From positions 1-39,089 of the forward strand of contig JAADGH010000119.1 in the NCBI GenBank assembly GCA_013152475.1: DNA of 39,089 nucleotides. Direction: 5' to 3'. The stretch comes from Planctomycetota bacterium. GTDB lineage: Bacteria > Planctomycetota > Brocadiia > JAADGH01. Every line of letters starts with the position of its first letter. Positions within the stretch are counted from its first letter, which is position 1. Positions 26,564-32,979 of the stretch are shown here, piece by piece. Both the position numbers and the translations under genes were made by a program. The notes under the pieces were generated by a model. The model had not been told where the DNA came from. It saw only the letters and a program-made list of their open reading frames with translations, and did not search any database.

Positions 26564-26592
26564 TTGACACCCCCCGCCGAAATGAATATCAT
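26564..26592 (+). promoter_or_regulatory. Strong sigma70-type promoter for the sulfatase-like/dehydrogenase pair
   Basis: TTGACA (26564-26569, 6/6) is followed by a 17-bp spacer and TATCAT (26587-26592, 5/6). Transcription would start near 26599, about 47 nt before the ATG at 26646, whose ribosome site AAAGGAGA is at 26632-26639. This makes the downstream pair a separate unit from the HzsA-like gene that ends at 26528. Confidence 0.65.
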
Positions 26593-26645
26593 GCCCTTTG
26601 TCGTTCAGGCCGTCGTGGAAACCGATACCCAAAAAGGAGAAACGA

Positions 26646-28016
26646 ATGAACGTCATCGCCATCATGACCGACACATTCCGATACGACCACCTGGGCTTCA
26701 CCGGTAAGTGCCCCTGGTGGAAGGTCCACACGCCGAAGCTCGACGCCTTTGCGAAAAAATGCCTCGTCCTCGACCGCGCCTACCAGGCGTCATTCCCCAC
26801 CATCCCCACCCGGACCGACATGATGACCGGACGGTTCACCTTCCCCGTCCGGGGCTGGACCCCCCTGCCGCCGGACGAGGTCGTCCTGGCCATGCACATG
26901 ACCGAGGCGGACTATGTCTCCATGCTCATCTGCGACACGCCCCATCTCATCCGCGACGGACATCAGTTCGACCGCGGCTTTACGGCCTGGGACTGGATGC
27001 GGGGGCAAGAGGGGGATCGCTCCATCACCGACGACATCCCCGTGCCGCTCCAGTGCGCCCCCGAAAAGGTGCGCGGCCCGGAGCGCATGCAGAAGAACCA
27101 CTACCGCTGGCGCGCGGCCAACTGGAAGACCGAGCGCGACACCTTCGTCGCCCGGACGATGCAGCGCGCCTGCGACTGGCTGGAGCGCAACTACACCCAC
27201 GAGAAGTTCTTCCTCTACATCGACACCTTCGACCCCCACGAGCCCTGGGACCCGCCGCAGCACTATGTGGACCTATACGACCCCGGCTACGAGGGCGAAA
27301 TCGTGGATCACCCGGTTTACGATTATTGCGACTATCTCTCCCCGGCCGAGCTGAAGCACACCCAGGCCCTCTATTCCGGCGAGTGCACGCTGGTGAGCAC
27401 CTGGATCGGGCGGCTCCTCGAAAAGGTCGAACGCCTCGGCCTCATGGACAACACCGCCATCACCATTATCTCCGACCACGGCCACTACATCGGCGACCAC
27501 GGCCGCATCGGCAAGAGCGGCAAAGGCCCCGACGGGCCATGGCCGTATTACGAGCCGGTCGCGCACATTGTGTGGATGTGGTATGTGCCCGGGACGGAAG
27601 GCGGCCGGCACGCGGACTTCCTCGCCCAGCCGGTGGACTTCTTCCCGACGATCCTGGACCTGGCGGGGGTCCCCAAGCCGGAACCGTTAGACGGGGTGTC
27701 CCTCGCGCCGCTGCTCAAGGGCGAGAAGCTTGACGCGAAGCGCGAGGTGGCCGTCACCACCCGCGAGCTGCCGAGCGACCCCACGAAACCCCTCTGCACC
27801 AGCATCACCGACGGCGAGTGGACGCTGCACTACCGCGGCCCGGACCTGCCGTCGGAACTCTACCATCTGACCGAGGATCCGGCGGAGGAGAAAAACGTCT
27901 TTGCCGAGAAACGCAACGAGGCCGAGCGCCTCCACGCCGCGCACCTCGACGTGCTGAAGTCGGCCAGGACCGTGGAAGAGAAAATCAAACCGCGCACCCA
28001 ATTGCCCAAGGAGTAA
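26646..28016 (+). CDS. Sulfatase-like alkaline-phosphatase-superfamily hydrolase with Thr at the nucleophile position
   Basis: 456 residues from the ATG at 26646 (AAGGAG upstream). The fold signature is clear: NVIAIMTDTFRYDHLG with N-terminal metal ligands, then FPTIPTRTDMMTGR, then TIISDHGHYIGDHG with the C-terminal Asp-His metal pair. In classical sulfatases the second motif is C/S-x-P-x-R with a Cys or Ser matured to formylglycine. Here the position is Thr52 (T52-I-P-T-R56), which cannot be converted. Thr is the nucleophile in related NPP-type phosphodiesterases of the superfamily, so phosphoester or phosphonate hydrolysis is as likely as desulfation. No signal peptide is seen, so it appears cytoplasmic. 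It is 16 bp upstream of, and probably co-transcribed with, an MDR dehydrogenase. Confidence 0.85.
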   Translation: MNVIAIMTDTFRYDHLGFTGKCPWWKVHTPKLDAFAKKCLVLDRAYQASFPTIPTRTDMMTGRFTFPVRGWTPLPPDEVVLAMHMTEADYVSMLICDTPHLIRDGHQFDRGFTAWDWMRGQEGDRSITDDIPVPLQCAPEKVRGPERMQKNHYRWRAANWKTERDTFVARTMQRACDWLERNYTHEKFFLYIDTFDPHEPWDPPQHYVDLYDPGYEGEIVDHPVYDYCDYLSPAELKHTQALYSGECTLVSTWIGRLLEKVERLGLMDNTAITIISDHGHYIGDHGRIGKSGKGPDGPWPYYEPVAHIVWMWYVPGTEGGRHADFLAQPVDFFPTILDLAGVPKPEPLDGVSLAPLLKGEKLDAKREVAVTTRELPSDPTKPLCTSITDGEWTLHYRGPDLPSELYHLTEDPAEEKNVFAEKRNEAERLHAAHLDVLKSARTVEEKIKPRTQLPKE

Positions 28017-28032
28017 TCGGAAGGAACTGACG

Positions 28033-29067
28033 ATGCCAAGAGAACTGATTGCGACAGATGTGTGCACGCCGGTGCTGCGGGAGTATGAGGATGTCGAACC
28101 GAAGGAGGGGCAGGTGCTCGTCCGCACCGAGTTCAGCGCGTGCAAGCACGGGACCGAGGCGGCCATGTTCCACGGCGAGGCCGGATGGATGAAGAAGAAG
28201 CGCGACCCGGAGATGCGGCTGTTCGTCGAGTCCGATGAGGAGCGGAGGCTCTTTCCCGTCAGCCTCGGCAACATGTTCGTCGGCGCGGTGGAGAAGGTCG
28301 GGCCGAACGTCGAGGGAGTGCAAGTCGGCGACAAGGTCTTCGGCCACGGCGGGGCGCGCGACAGCTACACGCTGCCGGCCAACCGCGTGAGGGAGATGCC
28401 CGAAGGGGTGACGCCCCAGGAGATCGTCTGCCTGGACCCGGCGGAATTCGCCTACGGCGCAATCCGCGATGGAAATGTGAGAATCGGAGACCATGTCGGC
28501 GTTTTCGGCCTCGGGGCGATCGGGCTGATGTGCGTGCAGCTCGCGAAGGTCGCCGGGGCGGCGCAGGTATTTGCTATCGATCCGGTGAAGAGCCGCCGGG
28601 AGATCGCGCTGGCCACCGGTGCGGATGTCGCCTTCGATCCGACGGAGGTGGACGTAGCCCTTGAGATACGAAAAGCAACAGACAAAGTCGGCCTCGACGT
28701 GGCCATCGAATACAGCGGCGCGCCGTCGGCCCTGAATGAAGCGGTGCGGAGCGTCGGCTACGGCGGGACCGTCGCCGAGGGGGCCGTCTGCAAGCCGTCC
28801 TCGCCTGCTCTCCAGCTTGGCGACGAGTTCCACTGGAACCGGACGAACATCATCTCGACGCGAGCGTGCAGTGAGCCGACCCTCGACCATCCCCGCTGGA
28901 ACAACCGGCGAATCATCGAAAGCGGCTTGGAACTCTTCATCCAAAAGCGCCTGAAGGCCGACCCCATCGTCACGCCCACTGTGCCCTTTGCCGAGGCCGC
29001 CGAGGCGTATGCCAAGATCGACAAAGACCCGGAGACCTACATCAAGCTGTCCTTCACGCACCCCTAA
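28033..29067 (+). CDS. Medium-chain dehydrogenase/reductase (MDR), probably zinc-independent
   Basis: 344 residues. The GroES-like N-terminal half is followed by a Rossmann domain with VGVFGLGAIG, the dinucleotide-binding glycine motif. The catalytic-zinc residues of classical alcohol dehydrogenases are missing: the G-H-E motif is replaced by GNMFVGAVEKVG and the usual C-G-x-D by CKHGTE. The GTE form resembles zinc-free MDRs such as BchC-type and bi-domain oxidoreductases. It probably oxidises or reduces a sugar-derived alcohol or ketone with NAD(P). GGAAGGAA precedes the ATG at 28033, 16 bp after the sulfatase-like gene. The substrate is unknown. Confidence 0.85.
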   Translation: MPRELIATDVCTPVLREYEDVEPKEGQVLVRTEFSACKHGTEAAMFHGEAGWMKKKRDPEMRLFVESDEERRLFPVSLGNMFVGAVEKVGPNVEGVQVGDKVFGHGGARDSYTLPANRVREMPEGVTPQEIVCLDPAEFAYGAIRDGNVRIGDHVGVFGLGAIGLMCVQLAKVAGAAQVFAIDPVKSRREIALATGADVAFDPTEVDVALEIRKATDKVGLDVAIEYSGAPSALNEAVRSVGYGGTVAEGAVCKPSSPALQLGDEFHWNRTNIISTRACSEPTLDHPRWNNRRIIESGLELFIQKRLKADPIVTPTVPFAEAAEAYAKIDKDPETYIKLSFTHP

Positions 29068-29126
29068 TCCGCGAGATCACGAAACCAACGCACAACGGGC
29101 GTCGGAGAGGCCCCTTTGGTCCGGTT

Positions 29127-31277
29127 TTATCGCGGCGCGTGGATCTCGAAGCGCACACTCGCCGTCTCGTCATTTATGAGTTCCATGACAAGCGTGCCAT
29201 CGGGGCGCATGTCCACTGCGGAGGCGCAGTCGGCCTTGGCGTATTTGAACTCGAAGCCATCGGGAATGTGGAAGACCAGCGCCTGTGACACGCTGTTGAT
29301 CGTGCGCACACGGCCGGTGAGCATGCCCGCCTTCTCGTCCCACGCCAGGTCCTCCAGGCTGACCGCACCCTGCGTGATGTGGCGGTCCGTCGACAGGAAC
29401 TGCGGCGCGCCCGTCGAGCGGTGCACGGCAAGGAGCCGACTCGACCGGCCGGGGAGCGAGGCGGTGTACCCGCCCTGCATGGCGCCTACGAAGCGCTTGT
29501 TCCAGAAGTCATAGACGAGGTAGGTCTCGCCTGCTGGCAGACCGATCTCCTCGAAGGTGAACCCGACCTTGCGCTTCCGGTTGTCCCAGTTGAAGAGGGA
29601 GACCACGTCCCACTCGCCGAAGGGCCGCCTGACCTTCAGGTCCCACACGGGGAGCATGTCGAAGATGGGGAAGAGGTCCAGCGGCCGGACGTCGCAGACG
29701 GGCAGGGCCTGCTGGAGCAGCCGCATGCGCTCGCTTCCCAGCGCGCCCAGCTTGTCCCCCGCGAACATGAGCTGGCCGGGAAGAGCGACGATCGTCGTGG
29801 TGATCCGGGCAGTGTCGATGGGATGGTAATCACCGACCAGGAGCGTGTCCGGGTCACAGTACCAGATGATGTTGTTGACGAAGAGCTGGTTCAGCGTCCA
29901 TTTCGCCTGGGCGAGGACGTTGTGCCACTGGCTCGGCTGATTCGGCGAAACGATGTCGGCCCCGATGCGTGCGGCGTCGGCGTGCTCGACCTCCGGGCCG
30001 GAGTAGTGGCCCTGGCAGGCGAGGAAGATGGCGTTCCTGCCGATGCCCTCGCGGAAGGCCTTGACGCAGTGCCCGAATGGATTTTCGCATTTGCACTTAA
30101 ATGCCTTGCGCACTTCGGGGCGCTCGAAGAAGTGGGCCGAGTAGCTCTTGCTTCGACCGGACATCCCATCAATCTTGAAAAACTCGTAGCCCCATTTTTT
30201 CGCCATCGTCCGGTGCATCGCCTTCATGTGCTGCCGCACGGCGGGCTGGGAGGGATCGAGCAGGTAGAGGCCGCACCAGTTCGACATGGGCCTGCCCTTC
30301 GTGTCGTGCAGGAACCACGACTTGTGCGCCCGGTAGAATTCCTCGTTGCCCGTGCCGAAGGGCGCGGTCCAGATGCCGGGCATGAAGCCGAGGGCGCGTA
30401 TCTGGTCGGCCAGCCATTTCATGCCGTGGGGAAACTGGGGTTCGTAGGCCTTCAGGTTCAGGTTGTGGAAGTGGCGCACGGGGAGCGTGGCGGAGTTGTC
30501 CTGCCACGACTCGATGGACCAGATCTGCAGGCCGAAGGGCCGCAGGAACCGCGCCGCGACGCGCGCCTCGGCCAGGTTTTCCTCCTCGCCGGCCTGGTCG
30601 AAATAGACGTTCCACGACATCCACCCCGTCGGCGCCGTGGGCAGGCGCTTCTTGTCGAGGGGTTTGTAGTGGGGGACGTATCGGCTTCGGTAGTAGTCCT
30701 GCTCGACCTCGAACGCGAGGGCACAGCCGTTGGCCGCTTCCGGCCGCGCGGTCATGCGGAGGGGGAAGGCCGGCTTTTTCTTCCCGGGTGTGGTTGTGAG
30801 CGACACGGAATCGCCATCGAGGCGCAGCACAACATCTTTCGCAATATCGAATATCGAATCGTTCAGCGCGCTGTCGGCGGGGCCGGTGGCCATCTGGACG
30901 ACGTTCGATCCAGCGGCGGGGGTGGTCCGGCAGGCGAAGGACTCGGCCCCAAGCTGGGCTTCTCCCTCGAAAGTGAGCAGGCCCGGATAATTCTGCGCCG
31001 CGCGATGCATGCACAGAATGCGCAGCGCCCCGCCTTTCGCCGCGAAGTGGAGATAGCCCTGCACATCGCCGGCGGGGTCGATAATCGCGAGACGGTCGGC
31101 CACCGTGTCCCTCGACACGTCGAAGGTGCATGCCTGGCAACTGTCCCGGATCGTCGCCTCGAACGACAACTGGCCCTCGACCACTGCGCCAGACATCTTG
31201 TGCCGGCATGTCAGTTTCGCCGATGCGGGCGTGAAGGTAACTTGCCATTCGCCGTGGGTGGCTTTGTACTGCGGCAT
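29127..31277 (-). CDS. Alpha-galactosidase-like glycoside hydrolase (clan GH-D), cytoplasmic
   Basis: 716 residues from the ATG at 31277, with GAGGAG nine bases upstream. An N-terminal beta-sandwich (about 1-225) precedes a TIM barrel that opens with APTGWMSWNVYF, the equivalent of GWNSWN in GH27/GH36 enzymes. FFKIDG carries the probable nucleophile D370, and RIGADI carries the probable acid/base D441 in the R-x-x-x-D pattern of the clan. A beta-rich C-terminal domain follows. No signal peptide is visible, unlike the secreted glycosidase at 1119-4082, so it would act on imported oligosaccharides. It lies on the same strand as the DUF1080 fusion gene, and a repeat-flanked island separates the two. 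Confidence 0.85.
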   Translation of the reverse strand: MPQYKATHGEWQVTFTPASAKLTCRHKMSGAVVEGQLSFEATIRDSCQACTFDVSRDTVADRLAIIDPAGDVQGYLHFAAKGGALRILCMHRAAQNYPGLLTFEGEAQLGAESFACRTTPAAGSNVVQMATGPADSALNDSIFDIAKDVVLRLDGDSVSLTTTPGKKKPAFPLRMTARPEAANGCALAFEVEQDYYRSRYVPHYKPLDKKRLPTAPTGWMSWNVYFDQAGEEENLAEARVAARFLRPFGLQIWSIESWQDNSATLPVRHFHNLNLKAYEPQFPHGMKWLADQIRALGFMPGIWTAPFGTGNEEFYRAHKSWFLHDTKGRPMSNWCGLYLLDPSQPAVRQHMKAMHRTMAKKWGYEFFKIDGMSGRSKSYSAHFFERPEVRKAFKCKCENPFGHCVKAFREGIGRNAIFLACQGHYSGPEVEHADAARIGADIVSPNQPSQWHNVLAQAKWTLNQLFVNNIIWYCDPDTLLVGDYHPIDTARITTTIVALPGQLMFAGDKLGALGSERMRLLQQALPVCDVRPLDLFPIFDMLPVWDLKVRRPFGEWDVVSLFNWDNRKRKVGFTFEEIGLPAGETYLVYDFWNKRFVGAMQGGYTASLPGRSSRLLAVHRSTGAPQFLSTDRHITQGAVSLEDLAWDEKAGMLTGRVRTINSVSQALVFHIPDGFEFKYAKADCASAVDMRPDGTLVMELINDETASVRFEIHAPR

Positions 31278-31316
31278 ACTCGGATACTCCTCGATCTCAG
31301 GAAGCTGGGACTGGAA

Positions 31317-31342
31317 ATTCTACCACGAAGGGCACGAAGGAA
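31317..31342 (+). repeat. CACGAAGG-type short repeat, copy 1
   Basis: ATTCTACCACGAAG is followed by GGCACGAAGGAA, a 9-base periodic motif built on CACGAAGGN. The same ATTCTACCACGAAG block begins copy 2 at 31780, so the two are direct repeats on either side of the GxxExxY gene. Copy 1 ends 2 bp from that gene's stop codon (31345-31347). Confidence 0.75.
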
Positions 31343-31344
31343 TC

Positions 31345-31740
31345 CTACAGGACAAGTCTCTTGATACCGTCTCTGAGCAATTCAGCGTTGAAGTTCATAA
31401 GCAGGCCGATCTTGACTTCAGCCAGTTTCATGTAGGTCAGAAGCTGCGCCTCGTGGATGCCGAGTAGCTGGTCCACGCTCTTGAGTTCAACGATCAGCTT
31501 TCCGTCTACCAGGAAGTCGATACGGTAACCACAGTCGAGACTGACTTCCTTGTATTTCACCGGAAGAGGCCACTGCATCTTGAAGGGTATGTCTGCGAGA
31601 CTCAATTCGTGCGCTAGGCATTGCTCGTATGTGGACTCCAGCAAGCCCGGCCCAAGACCCCGGTGCACTTCCAGCGCGCAGCCGATCACGCGGTTGGAGA
31701 GCGGGTCGAACCGGATCCGCTTCGGCACTCGTTGCATCAT
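31345..31740 (-). CDS. GxxExxY family protein (PD-(D/E)XK nuclease-like)
   Basis: 131 residues. GLLESTYE is the signature GxxExxY motif, and the region after NRVIGCALEVHRGLGPG is typical of the family. YRIDFLVDGKLIVELKS shows the D-x(n)-ExK pattern of PD-(D/E)XK nuclease folds (ID...ELK). The family is small, often present in many copies per genome and scattered in intergenic positions; its function is not established. A GAGGAAGAGG ribosome site directly precedes tandem ATGs at 31740 and 31737. The gene sits between two direct CACGAAGG-type repeats. No signal peptide. Confidence 0.9.
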   Translation of the reverse strand: MMQRVPKRIRFDPLSNRVIGCALEVHRGLGPGLLESTYEQCLAHELSLADIPFKMQWPLPVKYKEVSLDCGYRIDFLVDGKLIVELKSVDQLLGIHEAQLLTYMKLAEVKIGLLMNFNAELLRDGIKRLVL

Positions 31741-31778
31741 CCTCTTCCTCAGGATATTCGAGCTTCCGTATGGGGGAG

Positions 31779-31815
31779 GATTCTACCACGAAGCACACGA
31801 AGGACACGAAGGGAA
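31779..31815 (+). repeat. CACGAAGG-type short repeat, copy 2
   Basis: GATTCTACCACGAAG continues as CACACGAAGGACACGAAGGG, giving three 9-base units. It shares ATTCTACCACGAAG with copy 1 in the same orientation. It lies about 40 bp upstream of the GxxExxY start, in the divergent region between that gene and the DUF6414-like gene. Confidence 0.75.
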
Positions 31816-31879
31816 TCTCAATAGAAAAATATTCTTGGGAGATCCTTGCATGGGGCTGGAGTGCAGTCAAACGTGACAG

Positions 31880-31920
31880 GCAGGAATTTTTCCTGCAAAT
31901 GTTTTTCGTGATTATATAAT
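31880..31920 (+). promoter_or_regulatory. Palindrome plus perfect -10 upstream of the DUF6414-like gene
   Basis: GCAGGAA (31880-31886) and TTCCTGC (31890-31896) are exact reverse complements around TTT, and TATAAT (31915-31920) is a perfect -10. No good -35 is present at 16-18 bp; the palindrome's right arm occupies that position. This suggests control by a protein that binds the palindrome. The predicted leader is about 60 nt. The region is visibly AT-richer than the surrounding genes. Confidence 0.5.
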
Positions 31921-31986
31921 CAATCTGCGTAACCCATAGACTACTTTGACCAAGAGTGCAGACCCAAGCCTCTGACCGGAGAGAAA

Positions 31987-32883
31987 ATGATGAGCGAACG
32001 AGGCGATGACCTGATTATTCCTGTTTACCTAAACCAGAGAATGGTTTTTGACCTGATAGCCATGCTTGAGGATGGGATTTCGACCGTAACCAAGGTGGTC
32101 TCATCTGAGGAATCGAAGCAGGCGGAGGAGAGCAAATACGGTGCTGAGTTTGGACTCGGCCAGGCGCTCTCTTCGCTATTGAGGATCAGGGTGGGCGGTG
32201 GGCACGCTGAGGCCGCCCAGGGGGCCAAGGGGAAACAGCAAAGCGAAGAAAAGGTGCACACGCCGAGTTCGCTTCTGCAGAAACTGCGGCGCATTCTGGC
32301 GAGCCAGAAGAAGATCACGTATCTTGATGAAACGGGTACGCAACCTGAGGCGGGACAGATTGTCGAATTCTCTGCCCCCTTGCGGAGGAACCCGTTGATT
32401 GAAGTGATGAATGCAATGATATCCATGCTCGACATCGCTATCGCTTTCAGCGATGAACCCAGAAGGGACAAGTCAAAGAAAGGGGGCTTGTCGGCTGACA
32501 AACGAACGAAAGCGCAAATGGAGAAATTCCTGGAAATGCTCAAAGCCGGTGGAACCCTTGATCTTGTTGGGGAATCGCTGGGGTCGGGTTACCGAACAGT
32601 AATAACGCTGGAAGAAGAATTCTTGAATGACCCGTCAATGTCTGACCTTGCCGAGGGAACTTTCCAGGTTCTCGGAAAGGCTATCCGTGTCGTCCCCGAT
32701 TCAGACCAGTCGATAAGCCTGATACGTAAGGCATCGCTCTCAATAATGGAAAAGGGCACACTTACTAAGATGTTCTCAGAAATGGAACAGGGAGCCGCTG
32801 GTTCCGGCATCAATATCCCGTCGCTTCAGTGGGAGATTGAAGGGCCTGTCGTCCAGGTAGTGCCCATTGGTATCTTTGCGTAA
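31987..32883 (+). CDS. DUF6414-like protein of unknown function
   Basis: 298 residues. The protein opens IIPVYLNQRMVFDLIAMLEDG, continues with LGQALSSLLRIRVGG and EKVHTPSSLLQKLR, then VEFSAPLRRNPLIEVMNAM, TLEEEFLNDPSMSDLAEGTF and a final QWEIEGPVVQVVPIGIFA. From memory this matches DUF6414, a family of about 280-320 residues with no known function; the match cannot be verified here. There is no signal peptide or clear membrane segment, and a charged, low-complexity stretch (residues of about 75-95) suggests a linker between two domains. GGAGAG precedes tandem ATGs at 31987 and 31990. Its lower G+C than the flanking genes points to acquisition. The neighbouring GxxExxY gene is divergent. Confidence 0.65.
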   Translation: MMSERGDDLIIPVYLNQRMVFDLIAMLEDGISTVTKVVSSEESKQAEESKYGAEFGLGQALSSLLRIRVGGGHAEAAQGAKGKQQSEEKVHTPSSLLQKLRRILASQKKITYLDETGTQPEAGQIVEFSAPLRRNPLIEVMNAMISMLDIAIAFSDEPRRDKSKKGGLSADKRTKAQMEKFLEMLKAGGTLDLVGESLGSGYRTVITLEEEFLNDPSMSDLAEGTFQVLGKAIRVVPDSDQSISLIRKASLSIMEKGTLTKMFSEMEQGAAGSGINIPSLQWEIEGPVVQVVPIGIFA

Positions 32884-32936
32884 GTCGCTTGTAGACAGCC
32901 CGGAGCAGTAGTTCTGCAGAGGAGCACACTCTCATT

Positions 32937-32973
32937 TTCCCCTTCGTGCCCTTCGTGTCCTTCGTGGTTAAAT
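32937..32973 (-). repeat. CACGAAGG-type short repeat, copy 3 (inverted)
   Basis: Read on the minus strand: AACCACGAAGGACACGAAGG followed by GCACGAAGGGG, again three 9-base units but opposite in orientation to copies 1 and 2. It lies in the 96-bp gap between the convergent DUF6414-like and DUF1080 genes, 7 bp from the latter's stop codon. Confidence 0.75.
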
Positions 32974-32979
32974 CCGGCC

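Larger units (their letters stand above)
31317..32973. mobile_element. Candidate small accessory island bracketed by CACGAAGG repeats
   Basis: A 1.66-kb segment carries the GxxExxY gene and the DUF6414-like gene and is bounded by copy 1 (direct) and copy 3 (inverted) of the same short repeat, with copy 2 between the genes. Three 60-base lines within 31987-32883 counted 47%, 48% and 57% G+C, against about 62% in the line at 33001. The flanking genes (DUF1080 fusion and alpha-galactosidase-like) are on one strand, as if a single operon had been split. No transposase or integrase and no exact target-site duplication is visible, so mobility is only a hypothesis. Confidence 0.4.

Noticed and set aside
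29068..29126. Terminator between the convergent MDR and alpha-galactosidase-like genes
   Set aside because: Only a CCGCGA/TCGCGG pair about 50 bp apart could be found, too weak and too widely spaced to call.
31317..32973. CRISPR array made of the CACGAAGG repeats
   Set aside because: The units are only 9 bp, contiguous without unique spacers, and no cas gene is present.
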